In this document: piece by piece, positions 20,851 through 28,761 of the stretch
How positions within the stretch are numbered: position 1 is the stretch's first letter
Layout of the letters: every line of letters starts with the position of its first letter
From: Hominisplanchenecus_A murintestinalis
GTDB lineage: Bacteria > Bacillota > Clostridia > Lachnospirales > Lachnospiraceae
Reading direction: 5' to 3'
DNA: 28,761 bases
Assembly: GCF_943193015.1 (NCBI RefSeq)
Contig: NZ_CALPCM010000036.1
Coordinates: forward strand, 1-28,761
Position numbers and translations under genes: made by a program
Notes under the pieces: model-generated
What the model saw: only the letters and a program-made list of their open reading frames with translations
What the model was told of the DNA's origin: nothing
Database searches by the model: none

Positions 20851-22545
20851 ATGGGTGAATACATTTCATACATATCTTATTTGGCTGCTGTGTACCTGCG
20901 TCTGTCAAAAGAAGATGAAGATTTGCGGGAGAGCAAGGACAAGAAAGAAAGCAACAGCATCGCCAATCAAAAGGCATTGATATTAAAAGCAATAGAATCT
21001 ATGCCAAATGTTACCCTTTATGACATTTATATAGATGATGGATTTACAGGACTTAATTTTGAACGTCCAAGTTTTCAGCGTATGTGCCAGGATATTTACG
21101 ATGGTAAGGTGAATATGGTCATTGTTAAGGACTTGTCAAGGTTAGGACGTGATTACATTGATTCTGGACGCTATGTGAAAAAAATTTTCCCGTCCTATCA
21201 TGTCCGGTTTGTATCTGTACTGGATCATTTTGACAGCCTGACAGCTACGCAAAGCGATGTAAATCTGCTGATTCCGGTCAAAAATTTTGTAAATGATAAT
21301 TATAGCCGGGATATATCTGGCAAAGTGAGAAGTCATCAGGAGGTTATGCGTGAAAGCGGGCTGTATATCGGCGCTCATGTTGCATACGGCTATAAAAAAC
21401 TGGAAACGGACAGGAATAAAATCATACCAGATGAATATGCGGCTGATATTGTACGCAAGATTTTCGACTGGAAGTTGAAAGGTATGAGTTCGGCGGCAAT
21501 CGCTGAAAAACTCAATGAACTTGGTGTAGCAGCGCCTTCCGAGTACAAAAGACAACTTGGGGGAAATTATAAATGCGGTTTTCAGAAAAATGCAAAAGCA
21601 AAATGGTCGGCGGTATCTATTAACCGCATATTAAAGAACAAGATTTATATAGGTGTGCTTGAACAGGGAAAACGTGAAAAAGTCAATTATAAGCTGAATA
21701 AGGTTATAGAAAAGCCGGAAACAGAGTGGGCGGTAAAAGAAAATACCCATGAAGCGATTATCAGTAAGGCGGATTTTGAAAATGTGGCAAAACTCTTAAA
21801 TCTTGACACCCGTAAATCTCCGGATGAAGAAACTTTGTTCATGCTGTCCGGTTTGATGTTCTGTGGGGAATGTGGCAGGAGTATGGTCAGACGTTGTAAC
21901 CGTTATAAAGCGAAACAGAACATATACTATATATGTGCCACTTATAATAAAGGAAAAGGGTGCAGCCGCCACAGCATAAACCAGTCAGTGGTAGAAGATA
22001 TACTGCTGGATGCAATCAAAAGGCATATTGAACACGTTGCCAAACTGGATGAACTTTTGACTTTAATGAAAGAGAATGAAGCCTGTTATGATGATGTGGT
22101 GGCGAATGACCGGGAAATCCTTGCTAAGTATCAAGAGCTGGAACAGTGTAAGAAGGTGGAAATGGCTTTGCACAGAGATCTGGCGGCAGGGATTATTTCC
22201 ATAGATGAATATGAGCAGTTTAAAGAAAATTTTGCTCGTAAGTCCGCAGAGATAGAGGAAACAATCAGAAAATTGCAGGCGGAGATAGAAACAGTTTTTA
22301 AAGAAGGACTGTTTGCGAATGAATGGATTGATACATTTACGAAAAAAGGAAATATCACATCGTTAGATAGAAGTATCGTTCTGTCATTAGTGGAGAAAAT
22401 TACTGTTTATGAAGAAAACAGAATTGAGATCACCTTTAAGTATCAGGATGAATACGAAACCTTATGTAAAATTACAAGTAGTATTGCCTGCAATCCTACT
22501 GGGCACATTCCGGCATCTATGAAGGGGGTGGGCATCAATGGCTAG
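20851..22545 (+). CDS. Large serine recombinase 1
   Basis: A 564-aa site-specific recombinase of the TndX/TnpX-like class. The resolvase domain starts AAVYLRLSKEDED with catalytic S19, then YIDDGFTGLNFERPSFQRM and IVKDLSRLGRDY, carrying the catalytic arginines. The recombinase domain follows (YGYKKLETDRNKI; SAAIAEKLNELGV). Then come a zinc ribbon (MFCGECGRSMVRR ... CSRHS, four Cys) and a coiled-coil stretch near 430-500. AGGAGGAAGCGGT precedes the ATG. Its end overlaps the next recombinase by 8 bases. It is presumably one of three subunits driving excision and integration of the element. Confidence 0.92.
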   Translation: MGEYISYISYLAAVYLRLSKEDEDLRESKDKKESNSIANQKALILKAIESMPNVTLYDIYIDDGFTGLNFERPSFQRMCQDIYDGKVNMVIVKDLSRLGRDYIDSGRYVKKIFPSYHVRFVSVLDHFDSLTATQSDVNLLIPVKNFVNDNYSRDISGKVRSHQEVMRESGLYIGAHVAYGYKKLETDRNKIIPDEYAADIVRKIFDWKLKGMSSAAIAEKLNELGVAAPSEYKRQLGGNYKCGFQKNAKAKWSAVSINRILKNKIYIGVLEQGKREKVNYKLNKVIEKPETEWAVKENTHEAIISKADFENVAKLLNLDTRKSPDEETLFMLSGLMFCGECGRSMVRRCNRYKAKQNIYYICATYNKGKGCSRHSINQSVVEDILLDAIKRHIEHVAKLDELLTLMKENEACYDDVVANDREILAKYQELEQCKKVEMALHRDLAAGIISIDEYEQFKENFARKSAEIEETIRKLQAEIETVFKEGLFANEWIDTFTKKGNITSLDRSIVLSLVEKITVYEENRIEITFKYQDEYETLCKITSSIACNPTGHIPASMKGVGING

Positions 22546-24220
22546 GACAGCGGACAGGTATAGAAAGAACTATGTTAAAACAAAGAAAACTGACAAAGTA
22601 TATCAGGTTGGAGATTATTTAAGGCTATCGGTGGACAGTGACTATACAGGGAGCGACTCCTTAGAAAATCAAAGAAAGCTGGCACAGGAATATATAAGTA
22701 GACGTCCTGACCTGAATATAGTAAGAGAATATGTTGATGATGGGAAAACAGGAACAGATTTTTCACGTCCGGCATTTAGCCGGATGATAGCAGATATGAA
22801 AGCAGGAATCATTGACTGTGTGATTGTCAAGGATTTATCCCGGTTTGGAAGGGAGTACATAGAAGCCGGCAATTATATTGAGAAGGTATTTCCGTTCTTA
22901 GGTGTGCGCTTTATATCCATTGTTGACAGGTATGATAGTGCTGATGCAGATTGCAGCAGAGAACTTTTGCTTATTTCTCTTAAAAACCTTATGCATGAGA
23001 TGTATGCAAGGGATATTTCCAAGAAAGTAGGAAGCACCTTTCGGACGAAACAGGAAAAAGGGATGTTCTATCGCAGTGCTACGATTCCTTATGGATATAA
23101 GATGAATGGAAGTGGTACGAATTATATGATCTGTGAGCAGACAGCTCCGATTGTACGGGAGATATTTAAACAGTGCGGCGAGGGGATTTCTAATTATGCA
23201 ATAAGCCGATGGCTGTATGATAACCATGTTTATACACCACAGCAATATGCTTTGACAGGCAGTGTATATAGGAAGCCGGAAGAAGAGCTGAAAATATGGC
23301 ATTGTTCTACAATTAAGCGGCTTCTGGAAAACCCTGTTTATATCGGAAGGGTTATAAGACATCAATCAGAGCAGAGCTTTTTTGCGGGGAAAAAGGCAAG
23401 TCCAGTACCGGAACAGGAGCAGATTGTTATTGAGAATAACCATGAACCGATTATTGAAAAGTCGATGTTTGAGATTGTCCAGAAGATACTAAGTCAGACA
23501 AAGGATAAAAAAACCGAATCTGCCTGTGAACGCCAAACGGTTGTATTTGAGAGAAATATATTTCAAGGGAAGCTGTTCTGCGGCTCTTGTAAGGCAAATA
23601 TGGTCAGGGTAGGCGCTTATCGCTCTGTCAATGGGGTAAAGGAGCAATACAAGATTTTTAAGTGCAGTACTCATAGAAATCACTGCGATTTATGTGATAC
23701 AAGGTGGATTGCAGAGGACTTGCTGTGTGATATTCTGTATGGCACGATACGCAGGCATTTGAGTTTGATAAAAGGGATAAAGAAAAAGATAGAAAAAGAT
23801 ATTCGTTATTCCTTTGAAGAAAATCTGAAACAGACAGAATGGAAAAGACAAAAGATTGTGAGTACAAAGAACCTATTGGAGCAAGAGTATATGCAGAAAT
23901 ATTCAGATTATGCGGAAGGAAGTATCTCACAGGCGGCATTTCTGCAATATAAAAGTACCTATCATGAGAAAATAGAACTATGCGGGAAACAGGAGAATGT
24001 TTATGCTAAAGAGGTAAAAGGGATAAAGAAGTGTCAGGCGGCTTTGCAAAAACTATTGTCGGACTGGCTTTGCTTTCAGAATACAAGGAAATTGACGGAA
24101 ACAATGGTAGAAATCTGTGTTGACAGAATAGAGCTTTTTACTGATAACCGGGTGGAAATAAAGTTAAGGTATCAGGATTGCTTTTCGGTTCTTGATAGTT
24201 GGATGCAAAAGGAGGTGTGA
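22538..24220 (+). CDS. Large serine recombinase 2
   Basis: A 560-aa recombinase. A basic N-terminal lead (MARTADRYRKNYVKTKKTDK) precedes VGDYLRLSVDSD with catalytic S31, then YVDDGKTGTDFSRPAFSRM and IVKDLSRFGREYIEAGNYI. The zinc ribbon is FCGSCKANM ... CDLCDT, and a coiled region (about 430-500) follows. The start overlaps the stop of recombinase 1 (coupled translation), and recombinase 3 begins 4 bases after its stop. Sequence divergence from its neighbours is considerable, so this is an old triplet and not a recent duplication. Confidence 0.92.
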   Translation: MARTADRYRKNYVKTKKTDKVYQVGDYLRLSVDSDYTGSDSLENQRKLAQEYISRRPDLNIVREYVDDGKTGTDFSRPAFSRMIADMKAGIIDCVIVKDLSRFGREYIEAGNYIEKVFPFLGVRFISIVDRYDSADADCSRELLLISLKNLMHEMYARDISKKVGSTFRTKQEKGMFYRSATIPYGYKMNGSGTNYMICEQTAPIVREIFKQCGEGISNYAISRWLYDNHVYTPQQYALTGSVYRKPEEELKIWHCSTIKRLLENPVYIGRVIRHQSEQSFFAGKKASPVPEQEQIVIENNHEPIIEKSMFEIVQKILSQTKDKKTESACERQTVVFERNIFQGKLFCGSCKANMVRVGAYRSVNGVKEQYKIFKCSTHRNHCDLCDTRWIAEDLLCDILYGTIRRHLSLIKGIKKKIEKDIRYSFEENLKQTEWKRQKIVSTKNLLEQEYMQKYSDYAEGSISQAAFLQYKSTYHEKIELCGKQENVYAKEVKGIKKCQAALQKLLSDWLCFQNTRKLTETMVEICVDRIELFTDNRVEIKLRYQDCFSVLDSWMQKEV

Positions 24221-24224
24221 TTTT

Positions 24225-25853
24225 ATGCTGTTTATGATTCTGGCACTGTATTTAAGGCTGTCAAAAGAAGATGGTGATATGGTTGATGAAAGCAATAGTA
24301 TCACAAATCAAAGGCTCATTCTACGCAAGTTTGTGGAGCAAAAACCGGAATTTGCGGGTTTTGAGATAAAGGAATACATAGATGACGGATTCAGCGGTAA
24401 AAATTTTGAAAGACCGGGGGTTCAGGAACTATTGGAAGATGTAAAATCCGGTAAAGTGTCCATTATCATTGTGAAGGACTTCTCACGCTTTGGAAGAAAC
24501 CATATTGAAGTCGGTAATTACATTGAAAAGATATTTCCATTATTGGATGTTCGATTTATCGCTGTCAATAACAGCTTTGACAGCAAAGACTATAAAGGAA
24601 CGACACCAGATATGGATGTTGCGTTTGAGAATCTGATGTATGATTATTTTAGCGAAGAAAACTCTGTTAAAATTAAAAATGACCTGATGGGAAGGCGTAA
24701 GAGAGGAAAATACCTTGCTACATTTGCGGCGTTTGGTTATAAAAAATCGCCTACTGACCATAACCGTATAGTAATAGATGAGGAAGCGGCGGCTATTGTA
24801 CGCATGATTTTTGAGAAGTATGCAGAATGTGGAATTAAGGCGGAGGTGGCGAGGTATTTAAACCAGAAAGATATTCCTACGCCACAAATCTATGCAGTGA
24901 AAAGCGGCAGCACCTACCAATGGAAATATCAGGGCGAAAAAAAGGTGTGGAATGGCTCTATCATAGGAAGAATTTTGAAAAATGAGATATATGTGGGAAA
25001 TACAGTTTTTCACAAAAAGGAAACTATTGAGGTCGGTTCAAGAAGAACGAAATGCCTGTCGAAAGATGAATGGGAAGTCTGCGAAGGCACACATGAACCA
25101 ATCATATCAAAGGAATTATTTGAATATGTGAACAGCATGGATGCCCGGACAAGCAGCATAAAAAAACTGGCAGATCGAGAAAATTTAGATAAGACGGTAT
25201 ATTGTGAGGGAGAAAAGAGAAAAAGGGGAAGTGCGGATTCGCCTGTTAAGGGATTGGTAAAGTGCGGTGGATGCAGACACAATATGCAGCGTCGAAGCAG
25301 ATTAAATGCGTCTTATTATTGCAGATATTACTATGAAACGAAGCAGGAGGGATGTTGCCCGGAGAATGTCAAGGAAACGGAACTCATAGCAGTTGTTTTG
25401 TCAGCAATCAGGAATCAGGCAATGCTGGCAGGGGAAATGGGAAGGTTACAGGATTTATATAACAATCAGTTCCAGGAGCGTGTCAAGGCGGATCAGGAGC
25501 AAAAGGAGCAGTTTCAGGAACAGATTCAAAAACTTACAGATAGCAATTTTTCACTGTATGAAAGCTATGCAAAAGGTGAGATTGATGCTGACTGTTTTTT
25601 ACAGAAAAAAGAAAATAACAATAAGCAGATAGAAATATATGAAGCAGAACTTAGGGCTTGCCATTCAAAAGAAACAGCAGTACCGGATGAAAAGTCTGAT
25701 TTGTTAAACTTGTTAAAAGGAAAAGAAAATCTAACAGACCTTACAAAAGAGGTTGTCAGACAGCTTGTAGATGCGGTTTATGTATATGGCGGCAACCGGG
25801 TTGAGGTTGTCTTTAAGTTTCAGGACAAAAGCGTGGAAACATTGAAAAATTAA
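24225..25853 (+). CDS. Large serine recombinase 3
   Basis: A 542-aa recombinase from MLFMILALYLRLSKEDGD with catalytic S13. It shows YIDDGFSGKNFERPGVQEL, IVKDFSRFGRNHIEVGNYI (Phe in place of the usual Leu before Ser), a recombinase domain with FGYKKSPTDHNR, a zinc ribbon (VKCGGCRHNM ... CCPEN) and a coiled coil (about 410-480). AAAGGAGGTG precedes ATG 24225; an upstream in-frame start at 24192 lies within recombinase 2. It is the last of the operon, closest to the element end. Confidence 0.92.
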   Translation: MLFMILALYLRLSKEDGDMVDESNSITNQRLILRKFVEQKPEFAGFEIKEYIDDGFSGKNFERPGVQELLEDVKSGKVSIIIVKDFSRFGRNHIEVGNYIEKIFPLLDVRFIAVNNSFDSKDYKGTTPDMDVAFENLMYDYFSEENSVKIKNDLMGRRKRGKYLATFAAFGYKKSPTDHNRIVIDEEAAAIVRMIFEKYAECGIKAEVARYLNQKDIPTPQIYAVKSGSTYQWKYQGEKKVWNGSIIGRILKNEIYVGNTVFHKKETIEVGSRRTKCLSKDEWEVCEGTHEPIISKELFEYVNSMDARTSSIKKLADRENLDKTVYCEGEKRKRGSADSPVKGLVKCGGCRHNMQRRSRLNASYYCRYYYETKQEGCCPENVKETELIAVVLSAIRNQAMLAGEMGRLQDLYNNQFQERVKADQEQKEQFQEQIQKLTDSNFSLYESYAKGEIDADCFLQKKENNNKQIEIYEAELRACHSKETAVPDEKSDLLNLLKGKENLTDLTKEVVRQLVDAVYVYGGNRVEVVFKFQDKSVETLKN

Positions 25854-25889
25854 GGTTTTTATGATATTATAAGGACAGGAGAATAGGAT

Positions 25890-26684
25890 ATGACAAATGA
25901 GCAGAAAAGGGAAGAGAAACAGAAGCTGCTTTTAGAACGCTTACAGGAAATGAGTTATTTTGATGACGAATTTATGACAAAATGTCTGGAAGATTATTCC
26001 AAAGGGGTAGAACTGATGCTGCGCATTATTATGAATGATGCAAAGTTAGTTGTAAAAGAAGCACAGGTACAGGCGGTAATAAAGAACCTGCAAGGGCGTT
26101 CTATCAGAATGGATGTTAAGACAAATGATGTGTCAAAGAAACAGTACGATGTAGAACTGCAACGAGCCGACAGTGGGGCAAAGCCGAAACGTGCGAGATA
26201 TAACAGCAGTTTAATGGATGCAAATTCCATTCTTCCGGGAGATGATACGGAAATGCTGGCGGAAACGTATGTGGTATTTATTACAGAGAATGATGTGCTT
26301 GAAGGTAATCTCCCGATTTATCATATTGACAGGACAATTCAAGAAACAGGGGCGTTGTTTAATGATAAAGCACATATTATATATGTAAACGGAGAGATTA
26401 AAGATGATACACCATTAGGGCGGTTGATGCACGATTTAAGCTGTGCTGATCCAGACGATATGAATTATAAGGAATTAGCAGACCGGGCAAGATATTTCAA
26501 GAAAGATGAGGAAGGACGAAAAATTATGAGTAAAATCATGGAGCAGCTTTTAAATGAAGAAAAAATTGAAGCAGCAAAGCGTATGCTGGAAAGAGGAAAA
26601 ATGACAAAAGAGGAAATTGCAGAGGATTTAGATTTGCCATTGAGTGTAGTGGAAAGACTTGAGAATGATTTACAACTGGCATAA
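25890..26684 (+). CDS. Rpn/PDDEXK-family nuclease (transposase-like)
   Basis: A 264-aa protein. RSIRMDVKTNDVSKKQYDVELQ is split here as RSIRMDVK and YDVELQR: the Asp and the E-x-Q give the D...ExQ PD-(D/E)XK core seen in recombination-promoting nucleases and PDDEXK transposase-like proteins. KPKRARYNSSLMDANSI and ETYVVFITENDV are typical of that family, as is a helical C-terminus (MLERGKMTKEEIAEDLDL). CAGGAGAATAGGAT precedes the ATG. It lies between the recombinases and the inferred right end, so it probably travels with the element. DNA cutting by the RecA-independent Rpn route is family knowledge only. Confidence 0.8.
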   Translation: MTNEQKREEKQKLLLERLQEMSYFDDEFMTKCLEDYSKGVELMLRIIMNDAKLVVKEAQVQAVIKNLQGRSIRMDVKTNDVSKKQYDVELQRADSGAKPKRARYNSSLMDANSILPGDDTEMLAETYVVFITENDVLEGNLPIYHIDRTIQETGALFNDKAHIIYVNGEIKDDTPLGRLMHDLSCADPDDMNYKELADRARYFKKDEEGRKIMSKIMEQLLNEEKIEAAKRMLERGKMTKEEIAEDLDLPLSVVERLENDLQLA

Positions 26685-26705
26685 TGAATTTTGCGGTGGA
26701 TTGTG

Positions 26706-26742
26706 AAAGCAGGAACTCATGAAACGGAGAAATCCTGCTTTT
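26706..26742 (+). terminator. Terminator of the Rpn-like gene
   Basis: AAAGCAGGA (26706-26714) and TCCTGCTTT (26733-26741), a perfect 9-bp stem with an 18-nt loop, followed by TATTATATT. Confidence 0.7.
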
Positions 26743-26827
26743 ATTATATTGATTTTCTTGTTTTGGTATTATTCAACAATAAGAGAAAGGAAAAAACCAT
26801 TATTACAAGATATTTTTCACAAAGTTC

Positions 26828-26853
26828 GTGTCACTAACTTGACACAAGGGGGG
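26828..26853. mobile_element. Inferred right end (attachment junction) of the ICE
   Basis: GTGTCA (26828-26833) and TGACAC (26840-26845) form a perfect dyad with a 6-bp spacer, followed by AAGGGGGG. Immediately to the right (from about 26851) the sequence encodes GLKAME and the rest of the SpmA C-terminus, while to the left the same frame is meaningless and passes through a terminator. The crossover therefore lies near 26846-26853; a GG core would suit a serine recombinase. The left end is outside the window. Confidence 0.6.
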
Positions 26854-27165
26854 CTGAAAGCGATGGAAAGCCTGGCTGAGCTGGAAGAAGAGAGGAGAAG
26901 CGCAGATTCAGCGGGCCATCACAAAATATCTCATGACGGAGTTCGTTCTGTTCCGAAAGGGACGGCAAGTAATGAAATGTGTACGTTTCTAATTATGAAT
27001 ATCTCGTCGCTGCAGCTGGTTCCGGTGTCGATTATTGCCTACCGGAGCCAGTATGGAAGTGCGAATCCCACTGCGGTGGTAGGACCGGCGATTGCGGCTA
27101 CGGCGGTGAGTACGCTGGCGGCGGTGGCGTTTTGTAAGGTGATGAGTAAGAAGCGGAGGGCGTAG
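26851..27165 (+). pseudogene. spmA: 3' fragment of spore maturation protein A gene
   Basis: The final ~104 codons of a nucleoside-recognition (Gate) domain protein. GLKAMESLAELEEE is the segment that follows the conserved ATP-A motif in SpmA; FLIMNISSLQLVPVSIIAYR, YGSANPTAVVGPA and a last membrane helix ending CKVM are characteristic. SpmA helps dehydrate the spore core. No start codon or N-terminal ~100 residues are present, and upstream is ICE sequence with a terminator. The gene is thus interrupted by the element; its 5' part should lie at the other end of the ICE. Confidence 0.75.
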
Positions 27166-27179
27166 GCTCTCCGTTTTTT
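27154..27179 (+). terminator. Terminator after spmA
   Basis: CGGAG (27154-27158) and CTCCG (27169-27173), followed by six T residues. No spmB follows directly. Confidence 0.65.
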
Positions 27180-27212
27180 ATAATACAGAAGCTCTTTTGG
27201 GTAGGGAGCAGG

Positions 27213-27241
27213 GTGACATCACATGATTTTTTGTGTATAAT
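27213..27241 (+). promoter_or_regulatory. Promoter of the ECF sigma factor operon
   Basis: GTGACA (27213-27218), a 17-bp spacer and a perfect TATAAT (27236-27241), 30 bases upstream of the ATG. This is a housekeeping-type promoter, in contrast to the ECF-type autoregulated promoter often found ahead of such pairs. Confidence 0.6.
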
Positions 27242-27270
27242 ACATGTTAGTGTACGCAGGAGGAGCGTGA

Positions 27271-27756
27271 ATGAGGGATGAGAGTGAGATAAACCGCGCG
27301 GTTGAGGAGTACGCGGACATGGTGCGGCGTGTTTGTTTTTATCATTTGAAAAACCGGGAAGATACGGAGGATGTGTTTCAAAATGTGTTTTTAAAGTATA
27401 TGCTGTGTGATAAACCATTTAAGGACAGAGAGCATGAAAAGGCATGGCTGCTCCGGGTAGCGATTAATGCCTGTAAAGATTACGTGAAAAGTTTTTTCCG
27501 GAGGAATGCCATCCCTCTGGAGACGTTAAGGGAAATGGAAGCCGGGGGGATGGAGGAACACAGGGAAGTCCTGGAAGCAGTGCTTGCCTTGCCGGGTAAA
27601 TATAAGGATGTGATTTATCTGCATTATTATGAGGGATATTCGGCATCTGAGATAGGAAGGATTCTTGGAAAAAAGGAGAATACGGTGTGTTCCTTGCTGT
27701 CAAGAGGACGGGGAATGTTGAAGGAAGAGCTGGGAGGTGAAAGAATCCATGAATAA
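27271..27756 (+). CDS. ECF-type RNA polymerase sigma factor
   Basis: A 161-aa sigma factor. Region 2 is REDTEDVFQNVFLKYM with HEKAWLLRVAINACKDYV; region 4 is LPGKYKDVIYLHYYEGYSASEIGRI and ENTVCSLLSRGRGMLKEEL. The fused or following anti-sigma gene overlaps by 8 bases, so sigma and anti-sigma are made together. AGGAGGAGCG precedes the ATG. It would direct a small regulon in response to an envelope or extracellular signal. It is host chromosomal, right of the ICE. Confidence 0.9.
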   Translation: MRDESEINRAVEEYADMVRRVCFYHLKNREDTEDVFQNVFLKYMLCDKPFKDREHEKAWLLRVAINACKDYVKSFFRRNAIPLETLREMEAGGMEEHREVLEAVLALPGKYKDVIYLHYYEGYSASEIGRILGKKENTVCSLLSRGRGMLKEELGGERIHE

Positions 27757-28642
27757 AATACGGGATGCATTTGAAGGTATTCACGCAGATACACAGATGA
27801 AAGAAACAACAAAGCAGTTTTTAGCGGAAAAATACGAAGAGAGGCAGAAGAAGTTTTTTCGTCCGGTATTTAAGAGAGCGATGCCAGTTGTTTGTGTATT
27901 GTTGCTTTTTTTGATAGGAGTGGGAGGATATTCGTGGATTCAGGCTCCGGCTGCTTATGTGAGTATTGATATTAATCCATCGATAGAGCTTGTACTGAAT
28001 CGTTTTGATAAAGTATTATCTGCTGTGGCATACAACGCAGAAGGAGAGGAAATCCTGGAGTCTTTGTCTCTGAAAGGGAAGAAATATACCGCTGCGATTG
28101 ATGCAATCATGGAAAACGGATGTATGAAAGGATATTTGACGGAAAAATCTGAACTGGTTTTTACTATAGCAGCGGATGACGATAAGGGGAATGAATTAAA
28201 AGCAGGGGTGGAATATTGCTCCAGCCATATGGGACATGCCAGCGAGAGTATTTATGTGGATAAGGAGATAGTCTCTGAGGCGCATGATCATGGATGTTCA
28301 CTGGGAAAATATTATGCATATCTACAGTTATCGCAATATGATGATTCTGTAACCGTGGATGACTGCAGAAACATGAGCATATCAAAAATACATGGCATGA
28401 TTAAAAGGCATATGCATGGCGGCGGGCATTCCCGGAAGGGATACGAAGAGACAGGAGACGATGGGCAGGAAACGGAGTGCAGGCAGATGAGGGACGGTGA
28501 ACAGGAAACGGAATGCAGCCAGGATGAAAGATATAACAGGGAAACGGGATATGTAAGTCCTGAAGAGGATGATTGGCAGTCGGGTGATATGCATATGCAA
28601 AGAGGACACAGAAATCGGCATAGAGAACATTCCGAACATTAA
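27749..28642 (+). CDS. RsgI-like membrane anti-sigma factor with His-rich tail
   Basis: A 297-aa protein from ATG 27749 (MNKIRDAFEGIHADTQ). The cytosolic N-terminus (1-~43) would hold the sigma factor. One membrane helix follows (AMPVVCVLLLFLIGVGGYS), then the extracellular RsgI-type middle domain, AYVSIDINPSIELVLNRF, with ILESLSLKGKKYTAAIDAIM. The Asn-Pro in SIDINPS is where RsgI proteins are reported to cut themselves. The tail (about 220-297) is rich in His, Asp, Glu and Arg (HMHGGGHSRKG; RGHRNRHREHSEH) with near-repeats of QETEC, suggesting metal or polyanion contact instead of the carbohydrate-binding domain of cellulosome RsgI. An upstream in-frame ATG at 27737 lies at the ribosome site. 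Confidence 0.85.
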   Translation: MNKIRDAFEGIHADTQMKETTKQFLAEKYEERQKKFFRPVFKRAMPVVCVLLLFLIGVGGYSWIQAPAAYVSIDINPSIELVLNRFDKVLSAVAYNAEGEEILESLSLKGKKYTAAIDAIMENGCMKGYLTEKSELVFTIAADDDKGNELKAGVEYCSSHMGHASESIYVDKEIVSEAHDHGCSLGKYYAYLQLSQYDDSVTVDDCRNMSISKIHGMIKRHMHGGGHSRKGYEETGDDGQETECRQMRDGEQETECSQDERYNRETGYVSPEEDDWQSGDMHMQRGHRNRHREHSEH

Positions 28643-28644
28643 AG

Positions 28645-28686
28645 AAAGAGCAGACCCCTCATTTTTGTGAGGGACCTGCTCTTTGA
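28645..28686 (+). terminator. Strong terminator of the sigma/anti-sigma operon
   Basis: AAGAGCAG-A-CCCCTCA pairs with TGAGGG-ACC-TGCTCTT around a TTTTTG loop. The T-tail is short. The remaining bases to 28761 show no feature. Confidence 0.7.
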
Positions 28687-28761
28687 GGCTGTAAAAAATC
28701 TTGTGTCTATGGATTTTAGACTTTCCTGATAAGAATTAGATATGTAAGAGGTTTTTGTCGG

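Noticed and set aside
26719..27165. A single 148-codon gene spanning the ICE end and the spmA fragment
   Set aside because: Its first codons lie within the terminator hairpin at 26706-26742 with no ribosome site. Only the part from about 26851 resembles a real protein.

Overview
The window looks like part of an integrative and conjugative element (ICE) of the Tn1549/Tn916-related kind, carried by a gut-type, spore-forming Firmicute, most likely a Lachnospiraceae (Blautia/Dorea/Roseburia-like). The grounds are the protein families (YodL-containing polyvalent protein, TTRAP, MobC/relaxase, Tn916 Orf7/Orf8-like regulators, DUF6870-like protein, three large serine recombinases), AGGAGG-type ribosome sites, moderate GC, and host genes on the right (SpmA C-terminus, ECF sigma factor with an RsgI-like anti-sigma factor). 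The assignment rests on recalled family resemblance; no search was run.

Layout. 1-3040: tail of the conjugation accessory module, a 5'-truncated polyvalent protein and a TTRAP-like protein; the extreme left edge looks like the leader of a minus-strand gene outside the window. 3041-3720: a candidate type I toxin-antitoxin locus (27-aa hydrophobic peptide with a convergent antisense promoter) and a stretch rich in DnaA-box-like 9-mers. 3721-5384 (minus): relaxase and MobC, followed upstream by a dyad-rich candidate oriT (about 5570-5750).

5800-17000 is cargo: a radical SAM protein; an HxlR regulator divergent from a nitroreductase; two divergent ArsR sensors, one with a complete SmtB-type alpha-5 zinc site and one with a CadC/AztR-like cysteine cluster; a Zn/Cd P-type ATPase without its own metal-binding domain, next to a 72-aa stand-alone HMA protein; a Cu+ P-type ATPase fused in frame to a CopZ-like domain, followed by CsoR; and a MATE exporter followed by an AraC regulator. 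Three promoters in this cargo share a GGTTnGGCAT box.

17000-20713 is the element's control region: a winged-helix protein without a receiver domain, two XRE regulators, a DUF6809-like protein, a sigma-like gene split by an in-frame amber codon, an Orf8-like protein, a structured non-coding stretch with an 18-bp perfect inverted repeat, and a DUF6870-like protein. 20851-25853 is a tightly packed operon of three serine recombinases, each with an intact catalytic serine. An Rpn-like PD-(D/E)XK nuclease follows, and the element appears to end at about 26846-26853, where sequence encoding the C-terminal part of spore maturation protein A begins in mid-gene. The element therefore seems to have integrated inside spmA. 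Beyond it lie the host ECF sigma / RsgI pair and a strong terminator.

Most notable: the spmA interruption next to a recombinase triplet, the candidate type I toxin-antitoxin pair, and the copA-copZ fusion through an A7 run.
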